Assembly (NCBI GenBank): GCA_937937835.1 | Contig: CALDBJ010000156.1 | Location: forward strand, 1 to 17,181 | Direction: 5' to 3' | DNA from: an uncultured Collinsella sp. | GTDB taxonomy: Bacteria > Actinomycetota > Coriobacteriia > Coriobacteriales > Coriobacteriaceae | DNA length: 17,181 nt | Shown here: positions 1-7,277 of the stretch, one piece after another | How positions within the stretch are numbered: position 1 is the stretch's first letter | Layout: every line of letters begins with the position of its first letter | Made by a program: the position numbers and the translations under genes | Notes under the pieces: generated by a model | What the model saw: the letters and a program-made list of their open reading frames with translations, nothing else | Told to the model about the DNA's origin: nothing | Database searches by the model: none

Positions 1-11
1 GGTAAATAGGC

Positions 12-749
12 ATGGCTAAGGCAAAGAACACCGATAAGCTCGTTGTACAGAATGCCGCCAAGACCCTTCTGGCCAACATCCGCTTTGCGAGCGTGGACGA
101 CCCCATTCGCACCATCACCGTTACCTCCTCGATTCCCAACGAGGGTAAGTCTACGGTTTCCATCAACCTTGCCCAGGCTATCGCCACCAGCGGCAAGAGC
201 GTCCTGCTGGTCGAGGCTGATATGCGTCGCAGGTCCCTTGCCGATATGCTCGGCGTCCGCTCCCGCGGCGGACTCTATGCAGTCCTTTCCGAGCAGGTTT
301 CTATTGACCAGGCGATTGTCGAGACGGGTCAGAAGAACTTTTACTTCCTCGATGCCGAGCCGCATATTCCCAATCCTGCCGACATCATCGTCTCTCACCG
401 CTTTGCCAAGCTGGTAAAGGCACTGTCCGCCAAGTTCCAGTACGTCATCTTTGATGCTCCCCCGGTCGGCACCTTCATCGATGCTGCCGAGATCGCAAGT
501 CTGACCGACGGTGCGCTTTTTGTCGTGCGTGAGGATTTCACCAAGCGCGAGGAGGCGCTCAACGCCATCGGTCAGCTTAAGAAGTCCGAGAAGGTCAAGC
601 TCATCGGTACCGTTATGAACTACTGCGAGACCGAGACCAGCGAGTACTACTACTCCTACTACACCAAGGACGGTAAGAAGGTGAAGAAGGGCTCCGACGA
701 TCAGGGGACTTCCAAAAAGGGCATCTTCACCAACCGAGCAAACGTTTAG
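12..749 (+). CDS. CpsD/CapB-family bacterial tyrosine kinase (capsule/exopolysaccharide)
   Basis: This 245-residue cytoplasmic protein matches the BY-kinase family (CpsD/CapB/YwqD), P-loop ATPases that autophosphorylate on a C-terminal tyrosine cluster and control chain length and export of surface polysaccharide. Visible motifs are the Walker A loop SSIPNEGKST (residues 39-48), the Walker A' segment VLLVEADMRRR with Asp70, and the Walker B segment YVIFDAPP (144-151). A tyrosine cluster YYYSYY lies at 212-217, followed by a basic tail. There is no membrane segment, so the activating Wzz-like membrane domain should be a separate upstream protein, as in Firmicutes-type systems; it would lie outside this window. 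Bases 1-11 hold only stop codons and a weak AGG before the ATG. The next gene, 17 nt downstream, encodes the matching phosphatase, which supports the assignment. Confidence 0.9.
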   Translation: MAKAKNTDKLVVQNAAKTLLANIRFASVDDPIRTITVTSSIPNEGKSTVSINLAQAIATSGKSVLLVEADMRRRSLADMLGVRSRGGLYAVLSEQVSIDQAIVETGQKNFYFLDAEPHIPNPADIIVSHRFAKLVKALSAKFQYVIFDAPPVGTFIDAAEIASLTDGALFVVREDFTKREEALNAIGQLKKSEKVKLIGTVMNYCETETSEYYYSYYTKDGKKVKKGSDDQGTSKKGIFTNRANV

Positions 750-766
750 TTGATTAAGGCTGACCT

Positions 767-1417
767 ATGCGTGACATTCATTGCCATATCTTGCCGGGTG
801 TAGATGACGGCGCCGCCGATCTCGATGAGAGCTTGGCGATGCTCGAGGCTGCCAAGCGGGCCGGTGTAACCAGAATCGTTTGCACTCCTCACTGCCGTGA
901 TCCCTATTTTGATTACGACAAGATGTGGGATGCCTTTGAGCTGCTGCGTGATAACGCTGACGGCTTTCCGCTCCAGATGGGCTTCGAGGTCAACCATCGA
1001 AAGCTCGTTGAACTTGGTATCGATGCCGCGGAGCACTTGCATTTCGATGGAACCAACGAGTTTCTGCTCGAGCTTTCGACGCATGCCGATGCGTATGCGT
1101 TTAGAGAGTACGAGAACACGATTTACGATTTGCAGTGCCGTGGCTACCAGGTGATCATCGCTCATCCTGAGCGCTATCGTGCGGTTCAAAAGGATGTAAG
1201 CGTGGCGGAGCGCCTGGTCGATATGGGCTGCAAGCTGCAGGCTTCGGCGGACTTTATTGCCGGCGGTCGCTTTGGTCGCGAAAAAAAGCCGGCACAGCGC
1301 CTGTTCGATCAGAACCTGTACAGCTTCATCGCGAGCGATGCCCATAACGTGGGTCATTACGACTGCCTGGCGAAGGCTCGCGCGAAGTTTAGCGTGCGCG
1401 GAGCTCATTTTCGCTAA
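767..1417 (+). CDS. CpsB/CapC-type PHP-domain protein-tyrosine phosphatase
   Basis: This 216-residue protein belongs to the PHP metal-dependent phosphatases of the CpsB/YwqE type, which dephosphorylate the tyrosine cluster of CpsD-like kinases. Metal-ligand motifs are clear: HCH at residues 5-7, GVDDG at 11-15, TPH with His42, GFE with Glu74, AHPERY with His133, and SDAH with Asp191 and His193. It is somewhat shorter than the usual length of about 240-255 residues, but all of these motifs are present, so I regard it as functional. The ATG has an AAGG Shine-Dalgarno at 756-759. The gene starts 17 nt after the kinase stop, so the two are very likely cotranscribed and form a kinase/phosphatase switch for polysaccharide assembly. 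Confidence 0.9.
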   Translation: MRDIHCHILPGVDDGAADLDESLAMLEAAKRAGVTRIVCTPHCRDPYFDYDKMWDAFELLRDNADGFPLQMGFEVNHRKLVELGIDAAEHLHFDGTNEFLLELSTHADAYAFREYENTIYDLQCRGYQVIIAHPERYRAVQKDVSVAERLVDMGCKLQASADFIAGGRFGREKKPAQRLFDQNLYSFIASDAHNVGHYDCLAKARAKFSVRGAHFR

Positions 1418-1456
1418 TATCTGTCCCTAACGTTCGCATTGAATGAAAGGGCAGCC

Positions 1457-1957
1457 ATGGATATCCAACTTAAGACGGGATGCTTTGATGACGCGGCGTT
1501 GGTGCGCCGCGTCGTTTTTATGGACGAGCAGGGCTACGAGAATGAGTTCGACGCTATCGACGAGGATCCGAACTGCATTCATGTGACGCTCTATGTAGAC
1601 GGCGAGCTTGCCGGTTGCTCGCGCGTGTTTCCCGAGGAGCTTGAGCGCGTGGCTGACGCAGAGGCCCCGGTGTTGCCGGCATGCGACATGGACGAAGGCG
1701 TTGCGGCGGGGGAGACCTACATTATGGGGCGCGTCGCCGTGCTGCCGGCTATGCGTCGTCGCGGACTGGCGAGTGCGATTGTCGAGGCCAGTGCTGTGTG
1801 TGCACGCGATGCCGGCGCTAAGCTTATTAAGCTGCATGCGCAGGAATACGTGCTACCGCTCTATGCAAAGGTGGGCTACACGCAAATTGCCCCGGTAGAT
1901 TACGAAGACGAGGGCCAACCCCATGTCTGGATGGCCAAGCGCGTAGATGGCAGATAG
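1457..1957 (+). CDS. GNAT-family N-acetyltransferase (YjcF/ElaA-like)
   Basis: This is a 166-residue single-domain GNAT acetyltransferase, expected to move an acetyl group from acetyl-CoA to an amine; the substrate cannot be read from sequence. The acetyl-CoA motif A is visible as the strand GRVAVLP followed by MRRRGLA (residues 99-105). The C-terminal LYAKVGY and the N-terminal VVFMDEQGY with acidic EFDAIDED resemble the YjcF/ElaA subgroup. The reading frame can be extended to a TTG at 1439, but the ATG at 1457 has AAAGG at 1446-1450 with good spacing, so I start there. It lies 39 nt after the phosphatase gene and may share its transcript, although it has no evident role in capsule synthesis. 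Its stop codon abuts a short repeat element. Confidence 0.85.
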   Translation: MDIQLKTGCFDDAALVRRVVFMDEQGYENEFDAIDEDPNCIHVTLYVDGELAGCSRVFPEELERVADAEAPVLPACDMDEGVAAGETYIMGRVAVLPAMRRRGLASAIVEASAVCARDAGAKLIKLHAQEYVLPLYAKVGYTQIAPVDYEDEGQPHVWMAKRVDGR

Positions 1958-1995
1958 GGACGTTCCTTTTCTGCCGGCAGTTGGGGACACTCCTT
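1957..1995. repeat. Intergenic repeat-like element with two GGGAC..TCCTT half-units
   Basis: Two related 12-mers, GGGACGTTCCTT (1957-1968) and GGGACACTCCTT (1984-1995), match at 10 of 12 positions and flank a perfect 10-bp palindrome, CTGCCGGCAG (1971-1980). The element begins at the last base of the acetyltransferase stop codon. It resembles dispersed palindromic intergenic units, but only this copy is present in the window, so its repeat status is inferred. Confidence 0.35.
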
Positions 1996-2066
1996 GGCAA
2001 TTGGCGCATCGGAGCGCTTAGACATACAGTTTTTCGATTCCGTATGTATATATGCGCGCTAATGGG

Positions 2067-2075
2067 TTATAAAAT
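2067..2075 (+). promoter_or_regulatory. Possible -10 region for htpG
   Basis: TTATAAAAT contains a good -10-like hexamer, TATAAA (2068-2073). The hexamer 17 nt upstream (TGTATA, 2045-2050) matches the -35 consensus at only three positions. If used, transcription would start near 2080 and the leader would contain the terminator at 2105-2130. No CIRCE (HrcA-binding) inverted repeat is visible. Confidence 0.3.
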
Positions 2076-2104
2076 CTAAGTCTGAACATAGCAGGTCTGC
2101 GATG

Positions 2105-2130
2105 CGGCTCGGGCGACCGGGCCGTTTTTT
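2105..2130 (+). terminator. Intrinsic terminator in the htpG leader
   Basis: An 8-bp stem (2105-2112 with 2117-2124, one wobble pair) closes a GCGA tetraloop and is followed directly by six T residues (2125-2130). This is a textbook intrinsic terminator. It would end transcription from the acetyltransferase side, but only 30 nt separate it from the htpG start codon, so it also lies in the path of any htpG transcript. Confidence 0.8.
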
Positions 2131-2160
2131 GCGGACGGGGGTAGCGCGAAAGGACTGCAC

Positions 2161-4185
2161 ATGCGTCAATTTAAGACCGAGAGCAAAAAACTGCTCGACC
2201 TCATGATCAACTCCATCTACACCAATAAGGAAATCTTCCTGCGCGAGCTTATCTCTAACGCGAGCGACGCCGTCGACAAGCTCAACTTTAAGAGCCTGCA
2301 GGACCCGAGTGTCAAGATCGACCAGGGCGACCTGGCCATTCGCGTCTCCTTTGATAAAGACGCCCGCACCATTACCATCTCGGATAACGGCATTGGCATG
2401 ACCGCCGAGGAGCTCGAGCGCAATCTGGGCACCATCGCCCATTCCGGCTCCGAGGAGTTTAAGACCGAGAACGCCGAGCAGCAGGGCTCCGATGTCGACA
2501 TCATCGGTCAGTTTGGCGTGGGCTTCTACTCGGCTTTTATGGTCGCCAGCCACGTGAAGGTCGTGAGCCGCGCCTATGGCGAGGACACCGCTCACGTGTG
2601 GGAGTCTGATGGTCTTGAGGGTTACACCATCGAAGACGGCGAGCGCGCCGAGCACGGCACCGATGTCATCTTGACGCTGCGCGAGAACGAGAAGCTCGAT
2701 GCCGACGGCGAGGCCGAGACCTACGATCGCTTCCTGACCGAGTGGGGTCTCAAGAGCCTGATTCAGCAGTACAGCAACTATGTGCGCTACCCGATTCAGA
2801 TGATGGTGTCCAAGAGCCGCCAGAAACCCAAGCCCGAGGACGCCGGCGACGATTACAAGCCCGAGTACGAGGACTACCAGGAGCTCGAGACCGTCAATTC
2901 CATGACACCGATCTGGAAGAAGCGCAGCTCCGATGTCGAGCAGAAGGACTACGACGAGTTCTACAAGTCCACGTTCCACGACTTTGACGATCCTGCGCGC
3001 ACCATCAGCTTCCATGCCGAGGGCACGCTCGAGTATGACGCCCTGCTGTTTGTGCCGGGCCGCGCGCCGTTCGATCTGTACAGCAAGGATTACGAGAAGG
3101 GTCTGGCGCTCTACAGCTCCAATGTCCTGATCATGGAGAAGTGCGACGACCTGCTGCCCGACTACTACAACTTTGTCCGCGGCGTCGTGGATTCCGCCGA
3201 CGTGTCGCTCAACATCTCGCGTGAGACGCTGCAGCAGAACCGTCAGCTCAAGGCCATCGCCAAGCGTGTGGAAAAGAAGATCACCGCTGACCTTGAGGAT
3301 ATGCGTGACAACGACCGCGAGGCCTACGAGAAGTTCTTTGAGAACTTTGGCCGCGGCCTTAAGTACGGCATCTACTCGAGCTATGGCATGAAGGCCGATG
3401 AGCTCGCCGACCTGTTGCTGTTCTGGTCTGCCAAGGAACAGAAGATGATTACCCTGGCCGAGTATGCCAAGGGCATGCCCGAGGATCAGAAGGCCATCTA
3501 CTACGCCGCCGGCGATTCGCGCGAGCGCTTGGCCAAGATGCCCGTGGTAAAGGGCGTGCTCGACCGCGGCTATGACGTGCTGCTTCTGACGCAGGACGTG
3601 GATGAGTTTACCTTCCAGGCCATGCGTGAGTACGTTGCCGCCGATATGCCCAAGATCTACGAGGACGATGCTGCCCGCGAGGCTGCCGAGAAGGCTGTGG
3701 CCGACGGTGCCGAGCCCGAGGTCGAGGATCGTCATCTGGAGCTCAAGAACGTCGCGACCGGTGATCTTGACCTGGCGACCGAGGATGAGAAGAAGGAGGC
3801 CGAGGACGCCACCAAGGAGAACGAGGACCTCTTTAGCGCTATGAAGGAGGCACTCGGTGACAAGGTCGAGAAAGTTGCCGTCTCCGCGCGCCTGACCGAT
3901 GCCCCCGCTTGCATCACCACCGAGGGTCCGCTTTCGCTTGAGATGGAGAAGGTACTCCAGAAGGGACCCGAGGGCGCGCCCGACGGCATGCCCAAGAGCC
4001 AGCGCGTGCTCGAGCTCAACGCCAAGCACCCGGTCTTTGACAAGCTTGTCGCTGCCCAGAAGGCAGGCGACGCCGACAAGATCAAGCAGTACTCTGGTCT
4101 GCTCTACGATCAGGCCCTGCTGGTCGAGGGTATCCTCCCCGAGGACCCCGTTGCCTTCGCGGCGGCTGTTTGCAACTTGATGTAG
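2161..4185 (+). CDS. htpG: Molecular chaperone HtpG (bacterial Hsp90)
   Basis: This 674-residue protein is the cytosolic Hsp90-family ATPase chaperone, acting as a homodimer on partly folded client proteins. The GHKL ATP-binding domain shows ELISNASDA (29-37, with Glu29, Asn33 and Asp36), DNGIGM (75-80) and GQFGVGFYS (116-124). The middle domain carries the conserved LNISRETLQ segment that supplies the ATP-contacting arginine. It is about 50 residues longer than the 624-residue E. coli protein. The extra length lies mainly in an acidic, charge-rich stretch around residues 501-560, before the C-terminal dimerisation domain, and in the linker near 220-255. The ATG has GAAAGGA at 2148-2154 with good spacing. 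It appears to be a single-gene unit, with an upstream terminator in its leader and hairpins downstream. Confidence 0.97.
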   Translation: MRQFKTESKKLLDLMINSIYTNKEIFLRELISNASDAVDKLNFKSLQDPSVKIDQGDLAIRVSFDKDARTITISDNGIGMTAEELERNLGTIAHSGSEEFKTENAEQQGSDVDIIGQFGVGFYSAFMVASHVKVVSRAYGEDTAHVWESDGLEGYTIEDGERAEHGTDVILTLRENEKLDADGEAETYDRFLTEWGLKSLIQQYSNYVRYPIQMMVSKSRQKPKPEDAGDDYKPEYEDYQELETVNSMTPIWKKRSSDVEQKDYDEFYKSTFHDFDDPARTISFHAEGTLEYDALLFVPGRAPFDLYSKDYEKGLALYSSNVLIMEKCDDLLPDYYNFVRGVVDSADVSLNISRETLQQNRQLKAIAKRVEKKITADLEDMRDNDREAYEKFFENFGRGLKYGIYSSYGMKADELADLLLFWSAKEQKMITLAEYAKGMPEDQKAIYYAAGDSRERLAKMPVVKGVLDRGYDVLLLTQDVDEFTFQAMREYVAADMPKIYEDDAAREAAEKAVADGAEPEVEDRHLELKNVATGDLDLATEDEKKEAEDATKENEDLFSAMKEALGDKVEKVAVSARLTDAPACITTEGPLSLEMEKVLQKGPEGAPDGMPKSQRVLELNAKHPVFDKLVAAQKAGDADKIKQYSGLLYDQALLVEGILPEDPVAFAAAVCNLM

Positions 4186-4214
4186 TTCGGGGATACGGCA
4201 CCGTAACTAGATTA

Positions 4215-4286
4215 GAACGAGAGTGGATAATCTCCCACTTTTGGCTCGAATGCGGGCTTGAAGTGGGAGATTTTCCACTCTCGTTT
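4215..4286. repeat. Long inverted repeat (26-nt arms, 20-nt loop) after htpG
   Basis: Arms at 4215-4240 and 4261-4286 pair along their whole length except for one T·T mismatch and one terminal wobble. They enclose a 20-nt loop (4241-4260). It begins 29 nt after the htpG stop, has few T residues after it, and is much longer than a normal terminator stem. It looks like a palindromic intergenic element that may also stabilise or end the htpG message. Confidence 0.75.
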
Positions 4287-4291
4287 CCTTT

Positions 4292-4327
4292 TGAATGATC
4301 CCTTCGTCCCCAAGGGATCATTTATTT
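4292..4327 (+). terminator. Hairpin with T-rich tail, probable terminator between htpG and the YhgE/Pip genes
   Basis: A perfect 11-bp stem (4294-4304 with 4312-4322) extends to 13 bp with one wobble, has a 7-nt loop CGTCCCC, and is followed by TTTATTT. The core CGTCCCCAAGGGATC recurs with one change at 12539-12553, so this hairpin may also belong to a dispersed repeat family. Confidence 0.6.
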
Positions 4328-4369
4328 GTGCGGGTTGTGGTTTTGTGACCTGCTGAAATTTAGGATACT

Positions 4370-4405
4370 GTACATCTGTACGTTAACTCATCTTCGTAGT
4401 ATATT
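4370..4405 (+). promoter_or_regulatory. Candidate promoter and operator for the YhgE/Pip operon
   Basis: GTACATCTGTAC (4370-4381) is an inverted repeat with perfect 5-bp arms and a 2-nt centre. It overlaps the position expected for a -35 (TGTACG, 4377-4382) placed 17 nt upstream of a -10-like TATATT (4400-4405, five of six matches). A palindrome over the -35 would suit a dimeric repressor such as a TetR-family protein. No regulator gene is in the window, so this rests on sequence pattern only. Confidence 0.3.
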
Positions 4406-4460
4406 GCTACCCGCAAAACTCAACACCATTGTGCTTTGAGACGTTAAAGCGCCTACTACA

Positions 4461-7277
4461 ATGGTTGTCGATAGTACGATTCGATTTAACGACAGGATGG
4501 ATGGTCCAAGCGTGAGTCTCGGCAGCAAACTATCCAATGCAAAGGTGTCCTTTGCGATATTTAAGCGCGACATTAAGCGACTGCTTGTGAACCCCGTCGC
4601 CCTGGTGGTTACCCTAGGCGTGTGCGTTATTCCCTCGCTGTATGCCTGGTATAACATCGTGGCAAACTGGGATCCGTATGGAAACACCCAAGGCATCAAG
4701 ATTGCTATCGCCAACAACGATCGAGGCACCCAAAACGACTTGGTGGGTGAGCTCAACGCTGGCGACAAAGTGGTCGACCAGCTCAAGGAGAATCATCAGT
4801 TGGGCTGGACGTTCGTCGACTCGACGGCCGATGCCAAGGAGGGCGTCGAGAGCGGCGAGTACTATGCCGCTATCGTGATTCCCAAGAACTTCTCGGATAA
4901 CCTGGTTTCGATGCTCGACGGCAACTACCATCAGCCCAAGCTCACGTACTACGTCAATGAGAAGAAGAGCGCCATTGCGCCCAAGGTTACCGATACCGGT
5001 GCAAACACCATCGAGGAGCAGATCAACTCGGAATTTGTCTCTACGGTAGGCAAGACTGTTGCCGGTATCGCCAAGGATGCCGGTGTCGATTTAAAGGACA
5101 AGGCAACCCAGACTCAGGACTCGCTGGCAAGTTCGGTGTCCGAGGCGTCCGACACCTTGGGCGAGGTGCGCGATTCGATTGGCGATATGAATGCCGCCAT
5201 CGATAAGACGAGTGGCGCTATCGCCTCGGCTGATGCGGCACTTGCCGGCTTGCAAGGACAGGCACCGTCGCTGACGCAGGCGATCTCCCAGGGCAACGAC
5301 CTGCTGAGCGAAGCTCGCACCACGGCGGGCAACTCCATCACCTCGCTCTCCAAGGCGCTCTCGGAAGGCAGCCTTGCGCTCACCAAGACGTCGGCCTCTG
5401 CGAACGCTGCCATCGGCAAGCTGACGGGCGCGGTCACATCTACGACCACCCGTATCGACAACTCGCTCGAGTCTCTTCAAGCGACGATCGACCACAATAA
5501 GGCCGTTATCGGGCACTTGGAGATTCTCGCCAATGACACGTCGACAGGTTCCGAGGAAATTGACGCGCGCATTGTATCGACCATCGATTTGCTTCGAGAG
5601 CAGAATGAAAAGCTTCAGAGCATCAAGGACGGTCTGTCCGCGCAGTCGAGCGCCATGGCGAATGACGCAGCGGCTGTTTCGGGTGCCAGTGACGCTATCA
5701 ATAACGCAATTCATACCGGTGCGACCAACCTTGGCCAAGCCCAGACGGACTTGGGCCAAAACGCGCTGCCGAAGGCCTCGAGCGCGCTCGACTCCTTTGC
5801 CGCCGTTTCGGGCGATTTGACCGGCATTGTATCGGGTATGACCCCCACGATAGCGAGCGCGCGCGGCACGCTGGCGCAGCTCGACGCCACGCTCAAGCAG
5901 GCAAAGACCACGCTGTCCCAAACCGACGCCTCCCTTGCCAAGGTTCAGGACAAGCTCGCGACCGCCGCCAATGACATCGCGGCGCTGCAGACCTCCGAGT
6001 CCATGGGCGAGCTGGCCGATCTGATGGGCGTCGATGTCAATGACGTGGCAGATTTCATGGCGTCTCCGGTTGAGTTGACGTCCAAGTCAATCTATCCGGT
6101 CAAGAGCTTTGGCTCGGGCATCGCGCCCTTCTACACCAATCTGGCGCTGTGGGTAGGCGGCTATGTGCTCATCGCTATCTACAAACTCGAGGTCGACCGC
6201 GAGGGCATCGGTAGCTTTACGGCGCGCCAAGGCTACTTTGGCCGCTGGTTGCTCATGGTGATCCTGGGCGCATTGCAGGCCATCATCGTTACGGTGGGTG
6301 ATCTGGTTATCGGCGTACAGTGCGTCAACCCGTTGCTGTTCGTGCTGGGCGGCATCGCCATCTCGTTCACCTACGTCAATATCATCTATGCGCTGTCCAC
6401 CACGTTTAAGCATATCGGTAAGGCAATTGGCGTCATCCTCGTCATTGTGCAGATTCCCGGCTCGTCGGGTATGTATCCCATCGAGATGATGCCCGGCTTC
6501 TTCCAGTGGCTGCACCCGCTGCTGCCCTTTACCTACGGCATCAATCTGCTGCGCGAGACGGTCGGCGGTATGTATTCGTTCAACTACCTGTTTAACCTGT
6601 GCATTCTGGGCGTGTTCTTGATCGTGGCGCTCTTTATCGGCCTGCAGCTGCGTCCGCTGCTGCTCAACCTTAACCTGCTCTTTGATAAACAGCTTTCCAC
6701 GACCGGTATGATGATTTGCGAGTCCAACGACCTGCCGCGCCAGCGCTACTCGCTGCGCACGGCTATGCGTGTCATGCTCGATTCCGATTCGTACCGTCGC
6801 GAACTGCTCGATCATGCGGTCGCCTTTGAACATCGCTACCCGTACTACATCAAGGGCGGTTTTGCCGCCGTGGTGGGCGTTCAGGTCCTGCTCTTTGTCC
6901 TGTCGACGGTTCTCGATATCGACAATAACGGCAAGATCATCCTGCTTGTCATTTGGATCATCTCGGTTATTGCCATCTGCGGCTGGCTTATCAATATCGA
7001 ATATATCCGAGCGAGCCTCAATACCCAGATGCGCATCTCGGCGCTTTCGGATGAGGACCTGCGTCGCGAGATGCGCGAACACACGGCCGCCATTCCTGCC
7101 GCCCGCCACATGTTTGGCCTCAACGCCAGCGAGCGTGGTGCCAAGGGCGGCGATCAGTCCACGGGCCGCTTGCCGCATATCGGCTCGCACCATAAATCTC
7201 AGGGCAGCGACAGCACAGCCACAAATGATGGAGATACCACCGCGCTTGGCAAGCACTCCAAAGGAGGTGAGGCATAA
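4461..7277 (+). CDS. YhgE/Pip-family membrane protein (long form)
   Basis: This 938-residue protein has the layout of the YhgE/Pip (phage infection protein) family, whose relatives include the phage SPP1 receptor YueB and EsaA of type VII secretion. The order is: a short cytoplasmic start containing FKRDIKRLL; a first membrane helix at about 45-65 followed by SLYAWYNI and NWDPYGNT; a long extracytoplasmic region with coiled-coil or helical Ala/Ser/Asp-rich segments at about 208-515; and a C-terminal set of five or six membrane helices (about 555-735) resembling an ABC-2-type permease domain. Unlike its neighbour it has an extension with two more helices (about 799-848) and a polar tail. Start choice is uncertain: ATG 4461, ATG 4497 and GTG 4512 are in frame and none has a strong ribosome site. 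It is directly followed by a paralogue. Its transport or receptor role is unknown. Confidence 0.85.
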   Translation: MVVDSTIRFNDRMDGPSVSLGSKLSNAKVSFAIFKRDIKRLLVNPVALVVTLGVCVIPSLYAWYNIVANWDPYGNTQGIKIAIANNDRGTQNDLVGELNAGDKVVDQLKENHQLGWTFVDSTADAKEGVESGEYYAAIVIPKNFSDNLVSMLDGNYHQPKLTYYVNEKKSAIAPKVTDTGANTIEEQINSEFVSTVGKTVAGIAKDAGVDLKDKATQTQDSLASSVSEASDTLGEVRDSIGDMNAAIDKTSGAIASADAALAGLQGQAPSLTQAISQGNDLLSEARTTAGNSITSLSKALSEGSLALTKTSASANAAIGKLTGAVTSTTTRIDNSLESLQATIDHNKAVIGHLEILANDTSTGSEEIDARIVSTIDLLREQNEKLQSIKDGLSAQSSAMANDAAAVSGASDAINNAIHTGATNLGQAQTDLGQNALPKASSALDSFAAVSGDLTGIVSGMTPTIASARGTLAQLDATLKQAKTTLSQTDASLAKVQDKLATAANDIAALQTSESMGELADLMGVDVNDVADFMASPVELTSKSIYPVKSFGSGIAPFYTNLALWVGGYVLIAIYKLEVDREGIGSFTARQGYFGRWLLMVILGALQAIIVTVGDLVIGVQCVNPLLFVLGGIAISFTYVNIIYALSTTFKHIGKAIGVILVIVQIPGSSGMYPIEMMPGFFQWLHPLLPFTYGINLLRETVGGMYSFNYLFNLCILGVFLIVALFIGLQLRPLLLNLNLLFDKQLSTTGMMICESNDLPRQRYSLRTAMRVMLDSDSYRRELLDHAVAFEHRYPYYIKGGFAAVVGVQVLLFVLSTVLDIDNNGKIILLVIWIISVIAICGWLINIEYIRASLNTQMRISALSDEDLRREMREHTAAIPAARHMFGLNASERGAKGGDQSTGRLPHIGSHHKSQGSDSTATNDGDTTALGKHSKGGEA

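Noticed and set aside
1439..1456. Upstream TTG starts for the acetyltransferase (1439), the M20 hydrolase (10715) and hisS (12712)
   Set aside because: In each case a downstream ATG has a well-spaced Shine-Dalgarno sequence and fits the family N-terminus better.
1958..2160. CIRCE/HrcA operator upstream of htpG
   Set aside because: No TTAGCACTC-type 9-bp arms spaced by 9 nt are present in the interval.
2059..4029. 656-codon open frame on the minus strand across htpG
   Set aside because: It lies antisense to an unmistakable htpG, its translation is low-complexity Leu/Val/Gly/His-rich sequence with no family motif, and long antisense frames are expected from GC-rich codon bias.
4215..4324. CRISPR array or tRNA in the hairpin regions
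   Set aside because: There are no regularly spaced direct repeats and no cloverleaf with an acceptor stem; the structures are simple long hairpins.
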